A DNA stretch of 64,000 bases from Pyxicephalus adspersus (GCF_032062135.1 NC_092859.1:108171831-108235830), one strand, 5' to 3'. Counted from the first letter of the stretch, positions 51,576 to 64,000 are shown. Made by a program: numbers and translations. The notes: generated from the letters alone by a model not told the origin.

Positions 51576-53170
51576 GAGTTTTGTCAGTTTCATTGGTTAG
51601 GTAAAATCAATTTTGTGGATATAAATCCATTGTGTTATGAACCATGATTTGTGCTGCTCATTCTGTGTTATTTCCATATGGCTACTTTACAGACTGAATT
51701 AAATAAGGGTTTCATTAGAGAAAAAAATTGCTTTTCCAAAGAGGTTTTCAAACAGATTATATTTCTGGTGCAATTTTATGTAAATTTTTAAAACTTCTCT
51801 TCGAGTTCAGTGCCAAATAATTATATTATGAACAAAGAAGTCTGAAAGGAGGTAACACAGAGACTTTTTAAGTTAGCCAGATACTGAAAAACCCCATATT
51901 CTACAAAATGTATGTGTGCCAACCAGTACTGAACAGATAGACAACCATGCCAACTACATCACCATTACAGTAAATAATACACCCAACAAATACACATTCA
52001 GAACTCACAGCCTTTTATAAGATGTTTAGAATAAAGCTATTTAGAAAGCTAGCCAGTCTTTACTATAAAACTTTACCCAATAAAGCCATTTACTGAACAC
52101 CGCAGAACAGGGATTTTTATTGCAAGAGTTTTCAGCCAGGAGGATATGATGGACAGCAGGATAGTGAATTAAAATGTGTACTGTGTGCCCTTCTTACTAA
52201 AAATGGCATATGCAGCTATAATAAATAGTAGGATTAGACAATGAAATGCCTGATCCAGGAAATTAATCTCACTGGCATTGTGGAGGTCAAGCAGGACTTT
52301 TCCCTTTTCCCCTGTGTTGCAAAGAAAACTGGCCATCATGGGGATTTTATTTTACCTTCATCATGAACAGTACAGTAACAGAATTAGAAAAAGAAAAGGA
52401 TGAATTTTATGTAACTGAGCAATATGCCTAATATATCATTTTACCTGCTTTCCCCACCCTTGGCTTGGTAATTTAGAATCAGTAATATGGAAAGTACTGG
52501 AGATACACGATCAGCATGACAGCCAGGCAACCAGAATGTACACAGAGAGAAATAAATGGCAGCCTATGTGTTTCTTTCAGTATGCTTCTCTTTCAAAAAT
52601 GACAGAAAATTTTGAATAATGAGCTTCGGGATAAGGATCATGTGAATAGCATAACAAACTCTACTTACTGGAAGTCCTATCAGCTGCATGTCCCTGCTAC
52701 ACCATTGTTAGCCATTGCCTCAATAGGCATCAGTCACAAAAAATATTTTTGGAAACTTCAAACTGGTAAATGAATAAATTGCAAAATATCTTTTTTTTTT
52801 ATCTAAAGGTATGCTTTTCTGTTTAGCCTAGCCCCCCTATACCCTCTCACACTGCATGGGAAAATGTTTGTTTAAATTAGTAAAGGAATAAGATGTAATA
52901 TCTTCTCTGCTTCTCGTCACTCATAAATGTATAAAGAAGTAAAAAAAATTATTTCCAGAAAAATAATAGTTGAGAGAAGGGTAGGGATTAGTTAATTGAG
53001 GTAGATTAAAGTTAACATTGAGTTATTAGTTATTGAGTTATTAATTCATATTTAAAAAATAGTGGTGTAAGACTACATTTAGCGATGTCATATGCAGATA
53101 TCAAAGGTCACAAGTTTGATCTATTTATAAATAAAATAGTAAATGCAATGAAACAATACATTGATTCATT
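51576..53170. other. Intron, nothing recognised
   Basis: A T run lies at about 52791-52800. Short TTATTAGTTATTGAGTTATT repeats occur near 53020-53045. No gene support. Confidence 0.45.
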
Positions 53171-53300
53171 GAGCCTGGTTTATTAAAGCTCTCCAAGGCT
53201 GGAGAGAATACACTTTAATCAGTGAAGCTGGGATTTAGCAAACCTGGAATGGATAAAATGATAAAAGTGTCTCCTTGGAAAGCTTTAATAAATCTGGCCA
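53171..53300. mobile_element. Palindromic MITE, family A, internally deleted
   Basis: A 130-bp copy with GAGCCTGGTTTATTAAAGCT on the left and AGCTTTAATAAATCTGGCC on the right. It keeps CTCCAAGGCTGGAGAG and AGCAAACCTGGAATGGAT but has lost the central part. The flanks read CATTG on both sides, a possible short target duplication overlapping the ends. Confidence 0.85.
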
Positions 53301-54725
53301 TTGTATATACCCAATGACACTTGAAGACTGCATTTAGGCAGTTGCTCTTGATGGGTAGTACAAAGCGGTTAGTAGCGGCTCCTTTTGACAATAGTTGCTG
53401 GTAATAGTGGAAGGAAAGAAGAGGCGAGCGGAAGAACTGGAGAAACTTTGTTAACATTTTAGGATGAATGTCTTACATTTAAAATCTTCAAGTGGCTACA
53501 AAGGTTTTACTTTTTTAGAAAATCTGTCATTTGTCTATTCTGCTCATGCTACCACAAAAGATTTGGATATTTAGGCATGTAAGCTTGGTACACCTATAAT
53601 GTAATAACTCTTAATAAACATATGATTAATAAATGTCAGTTGGATAATGAAAGTTTTCAATGTGACAGATGCTACAAACAAAACACCTACCATATGTTCC
53701 CTTATGTGTTCTGCAGTCATGAATCAGAGAAGACCATGTTTAATAACAATCTGTTAATAAATCTGTGCTAAGTACTAGGGTCACCATTATTTCTTTTAAA
53801 CCAATGTGTTTGGTTAAAGCACAAACACTTTCACTGTATCATGGCAGCAAATTAAGGAATCCTCCAATACTTAAACTTCAGATCATTGCATTGGATTTTA
53901 TATATTGGAAAACCCCAATATAGCACTCGGGATAACATGAAATATGTGATGGAATACGTCATATTGGAAATAATCAGTGTATAAACATTCACAATGCTTT
54001 CACTTATTTAGAGTAAAACTGAATTTTAAGAGCAAAATGCCTATTAGTTTGGGAAAGCCAATGGTCTCAGCAGCTCAAAATAAATCTATTGTTGTTGTTA
54101 CAGCAGCAGTTCTTCCTTTTTCTACTTTACATCCAGTATACAAAAACAAAATTAAACCATTTTAAATGTCAAATTCATTTAATTCATGGAACAATTCATT
54201 GCCATCCACATCTTGTCTTGTCTTTTGCTTCATTGGCCAATGCTATGGTTTACCCTCTATGCTCTTCAAATTCCCATCACCAACCAGTTTCATGGATTTG
54301 TAATTGTTGTAAATTCTTTTTTTTATTTTAAATGTATTAAAGTGTCACAAGCAATACATAAAAATATGGTGTTACATACTGATATAAGCTGCCAAGAATA
54401 AATCCAAATTGTGTATATCTTAGAATAAGAAGGTTTAGGATTTCACAAATTCAAGACTAAACAAACAAGAAATACATCAAGGAGAACATGTTCATTGAAT
54501 TTGCAGTTTTCACATTAAAAAAACATTACAGCCCTCATTTTCATTAAAAGATGTAGAACAGGAGTGGGTTCACAATAAAAAGGGAAAAGGGGTAGGAAGA
54601 GTATTGATGGGTCAGTGTGAGGAAAACAGGTGAGAAGGGCACTGGGTTGATATGGATTAGGAAGCGTGAGCCCAGATGATACTGGTTTAGAGTAGAAAGA
54701 GCAAAAAGAAACATTTAAGGGGAGC
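53301..54725. other. Intron, nothing recognised
   Basis: Unique-looking. The open frames at 53977-54401 overlap in three registers and show no motif. Confidence 0.45.
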
Positions 54726-54800
54726 ATACCTAGGAGAAATATGACGCGGAGAAGTATGAGAAATATAGGAGAATACCTAGGAGAAATATGACGCGGAGAA
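54726..54800 (+). repeat. 28-bp direct repeat, 47-bp offset
   Basis: ATACCTAGGAGAAATATGAC followed by GCGGAGAA occurs identically at 54726-54753 and 54773-54800. A partial GAGAAATATAGGAGAA lies between, so this is a recent local tandem duplication. Confidence 0.92.
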
Positions 54801-55235
54801 ATAATTCCAGGGTAGATAAAATATAAGGCAACACCAAACCTCAGAATGTGTCACTCATGTGTGTTACTCATGTGGGACTAAGGACATGAGTAGATCTGAG
54901 ATTCACTACGGGGATTAGGAATCAAGCTGTACTCAGCAATTAACTTCTATTTTTGTAAGAATTGGGAGACTGGTTTAGTGGAGCAGAAAGAATGCTAGGT
55001 CTAACCTATCTATAAGTGTTTGTGTATTGCTTCTTACTGTATTCCAAATGGTCACAACTAGAATATGTATAAGTGTGTCTTTTTTTGCAGAGCAGGAACT
55101 CCAGCATACGCCAGGTTCAAAATGGTAAAGTGGGGATCTCATACCATCTAGGAAGTATCTTGTATCTGCTGTTCCTTTGTATTAAATAAACTTACAAAGA
55201 ACCATTAATTTTACCAAAATGAAATGTAGTGTAGC

Positions 55236-55522
55236 GATGATACGATGGCTCAGTGGTTAGCACTCTGGCTTTTTCAGTGCCGGGTCCTAGGTTCGAATCT
55301 TAGCCAGGACACTATCTGCATGGAGTTTGCAGGTTGCCCCGTGTTTACTCCGGGTATTCTGGTTTCCTCCCCAAATTAACTTTAGACTGTATTATTGACA
55401 TATGACTATGGTAGGGACATTAAATTCTCAGCCCCCTGAGGGACATCAAGTGACATGACTATGGACTTTGTAAAGCGCCGCATAATATGGTGGCGCTGTA
55501 TAAATACTGTGTAATAATAATA
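55236..55522 (+). mobile_element. tRNA-derived SINE with LINE-type tail
   Basis: The tRNA-like head has an A box at 55246-55256 (TGGCTCAGTGG) and a B box at 55290-55300 (GGTTCGAATCT). The body carries GGACACTATCTGCATGGAGT, TCTGGTTTCCTCCCCA and TGACATGACTATGGACTTTG. The tail AAAGCGCCGCATAATATGGT then GGCGCTGTATAAATAC closely matches the 3' tail of the L2-like LINE here (57455-57500), followed by TAATAATAATA. The intact B box means a pol III promoter may persist, but a middle stretch found in other copies is shortened. Confidence 0.93.
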
Positions 55523-56483
55523 TATTACTGGCAAACTGACTTTAAGGCATATATTATATAAAAACAAATATAATTATCTGTCAAAATAACAAAATCATAT
55601 TTTACAAAAGACAATACAGAACTTACACACAGAAAATAATGCATAATGTTTTCAGGCATCTACCTACATAAGAAAAGATAAGTGAGGCCTTCTAGTTTCA
55701 CTTACACTAGTTACCTATTATTATGTATTAGTGCTGTAGAAAGGTGTCTTTACTTAATGAGAGACCAGGTGACATAATTTTTGGCATCAGAGAGATCACA
55801 GCGTAAAAAGGAAATGGCAAATCCCTTGGGATAAAAAAAGACAATTGCAATTGTTTTACTACTAAAACTAATCTACATTTCATGTGTTAGTAAGACAATT
55901 GAGACCTGCAGGTAATAAACGAAATTCAGCTATAAAAAGTAATACGTGCTATGCATGTTTCGCATACACAATTTAGTAGTAAAGCTAATTGGCCTCATAA
56001 AAGATGTGCTGCTTACCCTAGATGTATGTTTTGGATGCACTATTTTGGAATTAAAGCTAACCAGCGTACTAAAACTGTGAAGACCTTGCAGTACAAAGGT
56101 TTAGGGATATGTTCAAGACTTATTAGTCAAATAAATTAAGGTTACAGAGTTTTGAAAATTCATGGGGGAAGGTCTGAAATTACAATTTCCAACAAAGTGA
56201 ATTTTAATATTAGTAATAAGTCCAACTTGTTTGAATTTATGTGACCACTTTTTGGCTGTTTTTGGTTATGTTGTAGAAAAGCACACTACCACAACACTCA
56301 TTAACACACACATATATGTGTGATGCTGTGCGCTGTCATTCATATTGAATGGCAAGCTAATGCAGAGTTAAAAAAATTTGCCTGCAATACAGAACTGTAC
56401 AGATGAAAACTTTTTGTTAAGGTGGATTTTTTTAGTGTGCTAAAGTAGGTTGACAGCCCAATTTTTTAAACACTTTTTTTTTA
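55523..56483. other. Intron, nothing recognised
   Basis: Unique-looking AT-rich sequence. T run near 56473-56482. Confidence 0.45.
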
Positions 56484-56841
56484 CCTCCCTGGCGGTAAGA
56501 ATAATAGGGATTTTTAAATGTAAAAGCGGTACATTTTAAAATCGTCATTTTTTTTAATTTCCCGCCTACGGTCCCACCCTCCAGCCTAAGACTTGCTAGC
56601 AGATGCCCTGACGACATCTGCTTCCCCTGGACTCGCATCCCCAATGTTCACAGGCAGGGGACACAGATGCCGGCATCGTCAGGGGAAGAAGATTTCAGGC
56701 ATCGCTGGAGAATGGCGTAGGCATCACTGGAGGACGCCGCTGGAACATGGGAACAAGGTAGGACTTTTAACCTCCCTGGAAATACTGCTTTTCTTATGGA
56801 AAATCTACCCCAAGCCACACTCGGGAATAACGCCAGGGAGG
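56484..56841. mobile_element. TTAA MITE with an internal second terminus
   Basis: The left end CCTCCCTGGCGGTAAGAA follows TTTA (a mutated TTAA). The right end ACGCCAGGGAGG precedes TTAA (56842-56845). A further TTAA-CCTCCCTGGAAATACTGC occurs inside at 56767-56788, and from there to the right end (56771-56841) a 71-bp fold-back unit can be drawn. The whole may be one long element with a repeated terminus, or a short copy inserted into or beside a longer one. Related to 19307-19706 by the ends, the AGCGGTACATT block and the TTAA target. Confidence 0.85.
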
Positions 56842-57060
56842 TTAAGAGAAAATAGGACATAACTTAAATAATGAACTAAGCAATAATGAAGAAGCAACAC
56901 AGAAATACAAAGCAATCAGGTACAAGTGAATCATTTAGAGGTGACATAGATTTGACAAAGGAAAGATTGAGAAAAGAGTCAGGGGAAAAGTAATAATAAG
57001 GACAATAGGGAAGAAATTATGAACATATGCTTAGGCATATAATGTATCTTGTGCTTGGCC

Positions 57061-57515
57061 TTATACACCCTCCACAGTGACTGACCTGACAGAAAAATAG
57101 ACTTCTACCCGCTCTCTATGCTTCTCCAATGACCTACTAATGACTTCTCGCATAACCTTGTCACATGCACGCCTCCAAGACTTTTCTAGAGCTGCCCCGA
57201 CTCTCTGGAAAGGTGTTCCTCGTCCTATTCGGCTTGCCCCTACTTCTCCTTTAAAAGAGCACTTTAAAACCGATTTTTTCAAACCTGTCTACCCGTCTTC
57301 TTCTGTCTTATAATACTCACACTACTTCCCACTATTCCATATCTCCCTCTTATTGTGTGATTCTTTCACCACCTCCTAGATTGTAAGCTCTTCGGGGCAG
57401 GGTTCTCTCCTCCTGTGTCACGGTTTGTATCTGTCATTTGAAAACCCTATTTAATGTACAGCGCTGCATAATATGTTGGTGCTATATAAATCCTGTTTAT
57501 TATTAATAATAATAT
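57061..57515 (+). mobile_element. L2-like LINE 3' end (ORF2 C-terminus plus tail)
   Basis: Plus-strand frames read SNDLLMTSRITLSHARLQDF, SRAAPTLWKGVPRPIRLAPT and SPLKEHFKTDFFKPVYPS, the typical C-terminus of L2 ORF2 (R-FS-AAP-LWN-LP, then a KT-LF end). A stop follows. From 57378 the 3' UTR reads AGATTGTAAGCTCTTCGGGG, CTCCTCCTGTGTCACGG, TTTAATGTACAGCGCTGC, ATAATATGTTGGTGCTATA and AAATCCTGTTTATTATTAAT. Upstream sequence is lost, the usual 5' truncation. It is less damaged than the copy at 3085-4268. Confidence 0.9.
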
Positions 57516-60224
57516 TGTCATTCAAGGAACAAACTTTCTATCAATTCCAAGTATAATATTAAACGAAATTGTGCAAAAGTAATCCTGTAGTTATGTTTAA
57601 AAAGAGACTCACTGCCCATTTAAAATGAGTGATAATGCAATATGAATCAAATTGCAAAAATGTACATGTGGTAATGATGCCAGTACTGCAAATTGACCCT
57701 TGATGTGGCATTTTTAACATGACTTTTTCAATGACAAAATATCAGAAAATTATACCTAGCCTGACTCATTATTGTCTTTATATTTTACATTGCTGTACTT
57801 TGCAAGTAAACGTTTAAAGTTACCTTTATCACTTGGTCATATTAATCTGAATGGTTATCCTTCAGGGGATGTAACAAGCTTTGCAACCCATTTACCTAAC
57901 CCTCAAACCCCCAAAGAAATGCTTGGCTAATGGCCGTTTAACGCTGCCATAATCATTAGAGTGTTGTCCAATCTGGCTGAAAAATTAGGCAATCATCATC
58001 TCATATCTTTGGCCAGCTTCAGGGAACAGATGGAGTTGATATATATGCTTATATTTAGCTACTGTATATTCTTGAGCCCGAAGTACGTACAAGAATACAG
58101 TTTCATGGCTTTTTCCACTTTCAGACACAAACTGATCTGAATTTCTCAAATATAAATTGCAATAAACCATAATATAAATATAAAAATATCAGTTTCACTC
58201 TAAAAGTATAGTATAGTATAGTATAGTATAATACTACTTTTATTATAATACTATAAAACCATTTCTATGACCTTCACTAAAGCAAACATAGTACTACCTA
58301 CTGACTTCCATACATAAAGCTTCTTTCTTTAGCTTTTAATATTTTTCTTCCTTTTGTGTATTTTTTCAAAGTAGAACAAAAATCTTGGTTGATGTCCAAA
58401 CGAAAAAAAGCTTGAAATGGAAATAGCAGAGATTGTTTGGATGAATTGGCAATAACTCAAGGACTGAGTAAAATTCCGAAAGTTATGGTACAAGGAGAAT
58501 ACAAGGGTAAAGGTTTGCTGAGGTGCCAGATTTCAAGCAGAAATACATTAGACATTATTCTATCCACTCATCTGAATTACTTTAGATTACTACAACCATT
58601 GATTCTCTCTTTCTATGGTTAAAGTAAAATAATTCCAGTCAAGTCTTCAGAGGATTAAAAGAACTGAATCAAGATTTCTTATCTTAAAGGGTTATGCCCT
58701 AAAGGTCATAAAGAGACCCTGTAACTGAATGAAAACACTGCATGTATAAGCATAAAAAAATAGGTCCAATATTCTTCCTTCTTCAACTTTTTTTTTTTTT
58801 TTATCAACTTGCAATGTACCTTTGAACTAGAAAATATGTCTGAAAATCAAAGCCAGCTCTTTCGTTTATAGGTAATTAATTTACAATGCATTACATGCAC
58901 ATGACAAATTAGGGGACGATTTTTGTTGAAAAGAATGGTATGCACCTTCTTTAAGATTATAATGGGACAATAGGTAATATTATATTCAATAACATTGAAT
59001 CTGATGGTTGCTCTTGATTAGTGAACATACCTATTTTTTTGATACAATACATTCAAGAGAGGACTGTTTACTAGTCTAAATTTTTTAACAAAAGAAAATT
59101 AAATTAAAGTTTGTATGGCTTTTTTTTTTTCCAGGGCTGATTGGATCGATTTTGGTGGGTGTATCTGAAGTTAATGTTACATTTCAGGTGAAAAATGTGA
59201 AATGGCCTAATATCCTACATGTTTTATTTGCACTAAAGCAGGGACACCCTTGATGGCTAGCAGTTACTAGCAGGTTAGTCCTGGATCACAGGGTTAAGAC
59301 CTCATTAGAAGGCCCAACACCAATCACAGATATTACCTATTTGGAGTATCATGCACAATAAAAAAAAAAAAAATCACAATTCATGGTTGTGGTATACTTC
59401 CCTATAAAAGTTTACTTGAAAAGCAATAATTAAATTTGGTAGTGAAGGACTCAAGTAAAATATACCATTATGTGAAAGTCAGGGGTGTGTTTTGGTATGC
59501 CATAAAACAGAAATTATAATTAAGTAAGGTAATGCTAAATAAAATGTTACAGTAAATGGAGAATGAGATATTAAAACATTTTTAAACTCTAACAATAAAC
59601 ACCTATTTATAGGTGCAAAAATCAGAAATCTTTCAGGAATCTTGGGAGCTGATAACCTTCTCTGATTTCTGCTCCTACATAGGAAGTTGCAATAAAGATG
59701 AGATAAGATTTGTAATGCACTAGAAAAGAAGTAGTCAGGGTTGACAACACATACTCTGAAAATTAGAATAAAAAAACAGTGTTGTCATGATAAAAAAGAA
59801 GTTAGGGACACACCCTATTTGTAGACACATTAACTGTTAATTTCTTACTTACTGTGTTTAAATTAATAAAACATGTGAAATTGTATAACAGAAATAAATG
59901 TGTACATTTTTTCTTTAATTTTGCCTTGATTTAATAAACTTTTAGCAAAACATTTGCCTTAGGTTTCCTAGTCTAATGTTAGGCAGTTTGAAATGGGCAG
60001 TCAATGTGAAACTGCCAATGTTCTTAAGGTAAACTGCAAATCACCTATTAACTTTTTAAATCTGTTGGAATGTCCAGTGGTTAGATTTCAGCACCAGAGT
60101 ATCCAACTTTCCTTGTCAGTTTTTAGTGTAATGTAACAGAATAACAAAAAGAAGACGCCAATCCTGGTGAGGATCATGCGGCTGGCACATAGGTAACTAA
60201 AAGAAATAATGGGGGAAAAAACGC
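57516..60224. other. Intron, simple repeats only
   Basis: (TATAG)n of about five units at 58206-58235, T run at 58790-58803, T run at 59121-59131 and A run at 59359-59373. No gene or interspersed repeat recognised. Confidence 0.5.
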
Positions 60225-60450
60225 TAGGGTAACTGAACCTTTTTCTATTATCTACCTGAGACATGGACGAGAATCTGACATGTATATCGCGCTCATTCGA
60301 ATGATAGAAATACAAGTGAAGGGGAAAGAGTGCAGCGGGGTTCCATTTTGTTGTTCTCCCCTCTCCCCTCCATAGAGCAGAATGTTGTTGGAAAGGACTG
60401 TGAAAGATACTTTCCCACGACAAATATTGAACATGTGTACGCAGCGTTAC
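60225..60450. mobile_element. MITE family M, copy 3 (inverted relative to copy 1)
   Basis: Interior blocks AATACAAGTGAAGGGGAAAG, CTCCCCTCTCCCCTCCATAG, AGCAGAATG and ACGACAAATATTGAACATGT then GTACGCAGCG match the complement of 29970-30198 in order. The minus-strand frames over 60088-60552 are shadows of this repeat. Confidence 0.75.
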
Positions 60451-63400
60451 AGATCTGCAACTGCTTAGCTTTTCACTGTACATTTCTACTAGTAAACTAG
60501 ACTTCTCATGGTTGTTACTGGCTACAGCTGCTTTTATTATTAGTATTAGCAAAAAAACCTATACATGAAAAGCCAGTGGGGTGTAAAATGCTTACATGGG
60601 GCTCCATATCTCTGACTTCTGATTCTCCCTGTGAGACTGAGCTAATCTGCCTTTAGTTTCAGAGGGTGATGAACTCAGGAGCTTCTGTTATGCACTTGTT
60701 TCATAATCCTTCTAATCCTTTTTATAATCCTGATTTACACTAACAAAGATTTGGAAATGGATTACCATTGCTATCTAAAAATGGGATAGTGGCTAAAACC
60801 ACCAATCCTAAAAAAAAGATTTTCCAGAGGAACCTAGACACAGAGAAGGAAGAGAAGACTTATACAATTATCAAATGGCCATTGTCTTACCTGCTTTCCT
60901 TCATGTCACATTTATGGGGGGGAAATAGTAAAGATGTAATGGACAGCACTACATATATGGGAACTGTAGTATTCCACTCATCATAAATAACACTGAGTCT
61001 AGGGTACAAAATGTTGCAAAGCATTCAAGTGAATAATGTACTTGGATTGTTTTTATTTCTCTGTCTCATTTCTTCTCTAAACATTGACCATGCCTACACT
61101 TTAAGACACCTTTCAGGAGATTCCTGACTAATGTACCAGGCATTAGGGTCAAGCAATAAACTTTAAAAATATAAAAATAAAAAAACATATAAAAGTTTTT
61201 AAACAGATAAAAGTAAAACAAGTCTGGAATAGATATTTTACTCCTACGTATTTTTGTCACACACACAGTGCTGCAATGCTGCAGGTTCTCTTCTTTGCTT
61301 TTGTGAGCATCCTCAATTACAAAACTAAAAGAAAAAAAAACATACTAATAAACACATACACTAGTGTGGAATTTTATAGAAGCTTTACCAGTGTATAGGT
61401 AGAAGCCAAAATCAGGTTTAGTTTCCATAGATAGCATAGGTGTAATGTTACTATAATTGGATGGTATGTCAGACTGACAGTGTAGTGTCAAGTCCACACT
61501 TTAACTGTCTGGTCACACTGTCCAACAGATATCTTTCTGCTATAAAAAGGCCATATTAGAACATCCAAAAATGTATTATGTTGCCAGTGGTCTGTTGTTT
61601 TGCCTTTTGTAGTGCTTCTATATCAGAGGTATGTCAACCTAAACACAGCAGAGACATACCACGTTGTCTTAAACATGCCATTTTAGGGCTTTTACTGGTT
61701 GCTGGTTCCCAGCTGCTAAAGGGAACAATTTTTCAGAGTACAAAGTCACTTCAAAATGCTGTATGGTACCTCCCAAGCAGCTTAGTTCACTAAATGAACC
61801 TCTAAAATATATAAATGAATTACATGTTAGTTTCTGATTGATGGACAAAAGAGGCCAATCTGAATCTGCTCTACAATTAACATTAGCTATACTATTGGCC
61901 ACCTATATTGCCATAAGGTTTTCAACAGATAGAGTGGGCTTTAAATCCTAACCGTAATTTCAATGTTGGGCTGACAAGACATGATCAAAAGCTGGCTTTG
62001 TATATTACTTTGCACAATGTTCTGTACCCACATCATCAACTTGTACCTAAACTATTCACTACTAGCTGTATTTAGTATTTTCATGTTAGATTACAACTAA
62101 TGCTTCAATTTTATTACTCATCAACAATTTAATTTTCTACCTTCATCATAAAACCCAGCATGTGCACACCAGAATAAAAGAGAGGGCATGTATACTGCCG
62201 CAGGCCTCAGAAGAGAGCTATCTAAATGGATGTTAACGTTGGAAAAGACCATTTCCTTCCAGAATGAGAATCTTGTCCAATGAGGCAAGATACCACAAGC
62301 GATGGACGTGTCAAGCCACCTTGATGTTTCAAAGCCTGCTATGTATACTGTGAGTTTTGTTCTATTTGCTGTATAACACACAGCACAATATAAGATAATT
62401 AAAATATTAGTCAGGATCCCAGTGTAGCACTGTGCCTGTCTGTCACTAAAGTTCCCAAGAAATAAAAAAAAACTATTAGATAATTAACTGAGAATGTGTC
62501 ATAGGAGAATCATAAAAGCTGCTGACACTGCTGACATCTCCTGAGAATGCACATTTTACTATTATATTTTTTTTTGGCATTTGCTATTTTGGTTACTTAT
62601 AACCTACCTTATGATAACCTGATGTTATCCTATCGATACCCAAGCCGTATTCCATAAGCTGCATTGTTGCTATATTTTGCACTGATATGCTAAATATACA
62701 TCTTGAGGAAATTGCTTTATATTTCGAGAAGGTCTGTGCCCTAAACTCTACATTAAAGGCTCAGTTGGCCACTTACATAAAGAAATTATCTATAGGTCTT
62801 CAAATAACTTCCTGAAATTAGTACTATACCCGTTATTTTTTGGCCTTTTAACAAAACTAACAGTGTTTGAATATTTTCTTTATAAATGCAATAATACAAT
62901 ACTATACTTTAAGGCATTTCTGTTTTTAAGAGTTCAAGCCTATTTTATTGAGGAAGTTTGACAGCATGTGGCACGCTTTGCAGATTAAAAATAGCTGAAG
63001 CTGGACCCACAGCAGAAAGAATGTGGGTGAAAACAATAGTCTCCAGCAAGGCAGTCATATTTCCATGCAGGCACTGTATTTGTAGCCCCCAATGGAAGCC
63101 AGTCTTTTGGTGACATAAATGTTGTATTACTTAGTGGGGAACCGATAATGTCAAAGTGAGCTAATAGAAAAAAAACAGTATGTTAAATTTAAATATAACA
63201 TAAAGAATGACTCAAGTGCTATTATTACACATGTGCGTGTTATTTAAGAAAAACATTGAAGGACTTTAGTAAAAGTGAAGCAGTGACAAGCCTCCTGTTT
63301 TGTTGCTGTAGAGAAAGTAGAAAAGGTTTACAACGCCAGTTTTCTAAAAATGTGTATGCAATAAGAGGAGGTGAGGGTAGGAAGGGTAGTTACAAAAAAA

Positions 63401-63504
63401 GAAGGGAGGGGGATACACAGGGGAGGGAAATGGGTAAGAGGGTTAGAGAAAGGAGACCCAAGCCTTTACAGTGGAACTTAAGTTCCAATTAGAAAAATAC
63501 ATGA
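60451..63504. other. Intron, nothing recognised
   Basis: Unique-looking AT-rich sequence, with a purine-rich stretch (GGAGGTGAGGGTAGGAAGGG and following) at 63365-63450. No gene support. Confidence 0.45.
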
Positions 63505-63700
63505 TCAGGCAGGTGGCTATTGCCGAAAGGGACTTGTGATGTCTCTTTTGCAATAACTGCTATCACCAGCATGATCGCCACCCAGTTGTCAAATTTTGCT
63601 GAGCTGTGCATACAGGGAAACCTGGAAATCCGAGCTTCCCTTTCATTTGCCAGGAGTTACGTCCTCCCAGCACGACCAATGAAGATGGATAGTAATTGTA
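63505..63700 (+). repeat. MITE family C, copy 3
   Basis: GGTGGCTATTGCCGAAAGGG, then CTTTTGCAATAACTGCTATC, CAGTTGTCAAATTTTGCTGA, CAGGGAAACCTGGAAATCC and GAGCTTCCCTTTC, the same order and orientation as 50665-50890. An 86-codon frame over it is a shadow. Confidence 0.8.
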
Positions 63701-63957
63701 TTGAAGAAGAAGAAAACACGGAAGAACGGTTATATATCCATTCTGTGCTACTTCAAGTCAGCAGAGGGAGAAATGTGTGACTCAATCTGCAATTTTATGG
63801 TCTCATAATCCGTGCTACTGCTCCTGTTTAACAATGCCTTGTTATGTATTACAATTTATCAATGTGCCTTCCATCATTCAAAAATGTACACATTTAGATA
63901 CATAGATGAACTGAGCTAATGAAACATTAAGCCATAAGTGATAATACACAAACATAA

Positions 63958-63961
<4 letters not shown>

Positions 63962-64000
<39 letters not shown>
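63962..64000. repeat. (TA)n microsatellite at window edge
   Basis: Alternating TA runs to the last base, so its full length is unknown. Confidence 0.95.

Noticed and set aside
55236..55310. Possible tRNA gene from A and B boxes
   Set aside because: The head cannot form a full cloverleaf and is followed by the SINE body and LINE-type tail, so it is a SINE.
60088..60552. 154-codon minus-strand open frame, among the longest in the window
   Set aside because: It spans MITE family M copy 3 and unrelated flank. The matching region of copy 1 is open in other frames, so it is a shadow.

Overview
The window is a stretch of vertebrate nuclear DNA, most likely from a frog (Anura, probably a ranoid). 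Two things point there. It carries two exons of a recognisable vertebrate kinase gene with canonical splice sites. It also has a dense population of amphibian-style interspersed repeats: a tRNA-derived SINE and an L2-like LINE that share the same 3' tail, palindromic MITEs, and mariner, Tc1, Tigger, hAT and TTAA-target DNA elements. The lineage call rests on my recall of repeat families, not on a search. There is no operon, CRISPR array, bacterial gene or standalone RNA gene.

The one host gene I can support is CAMK1D (calcium/calmodulin-dependent protein kinase ID), on the minus strand. Exon 2 (35570-35701, 132 bp) encodes the end of the glycine-rich loop through the catalytic lysine and the helix-C glutamate. 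Exon 3 (8894-8968, 75 bp) encodes the next kinase-domain segment. The two join in frame across a 26.6 kb intron (8969-35569). Positions 1-8893 then lie in the following intron and 35702-64000 in the preceding one. I found neither the first coding exon nor the exons after exon 3, so the rest of the gene should lie beyond both edges.

Layout by increasing coordinate. 0-8.9 kb: intron 3 with a palindromic MITE, three LINE 3' tails, a rearranged L2 LINE, and a nearly complete but dead mariner with both inverted repeats. 8.9-35.6 kb: intron 2 with more palindromic MITEs, a large (TA)n tract beside a Tigger-type MITE, a TTAA MITE, a hAT MITE, an inverted SINE and a 25-nt-arm hairpin. 35.6-64 kb: intron 1 with a 74-nt-arm hairpin, a hAT MITE with a perfect 8-bp target duplication, a Tigger-type element, a decayed Tc1 transposon, a hammerhead-like motif in a probable Penelope-like fragment, a 37-bp minisatellite with four-unit higher-order structure, a SINE, a composite TTAA MITE and an L2 3' end.

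The open reading frames over 60 codons are almost all chance openings in AT-rich intron, or pieces of dead transposons. I see no previously undescribed protein-coding system. The observations most worth a second look are the long near-perfect hairpin at 36816-36974, the hammerhead-like motif at 50395-50427, the higher-order minisatellite at 51136-51558, and the SINE/LINE tail sharing.
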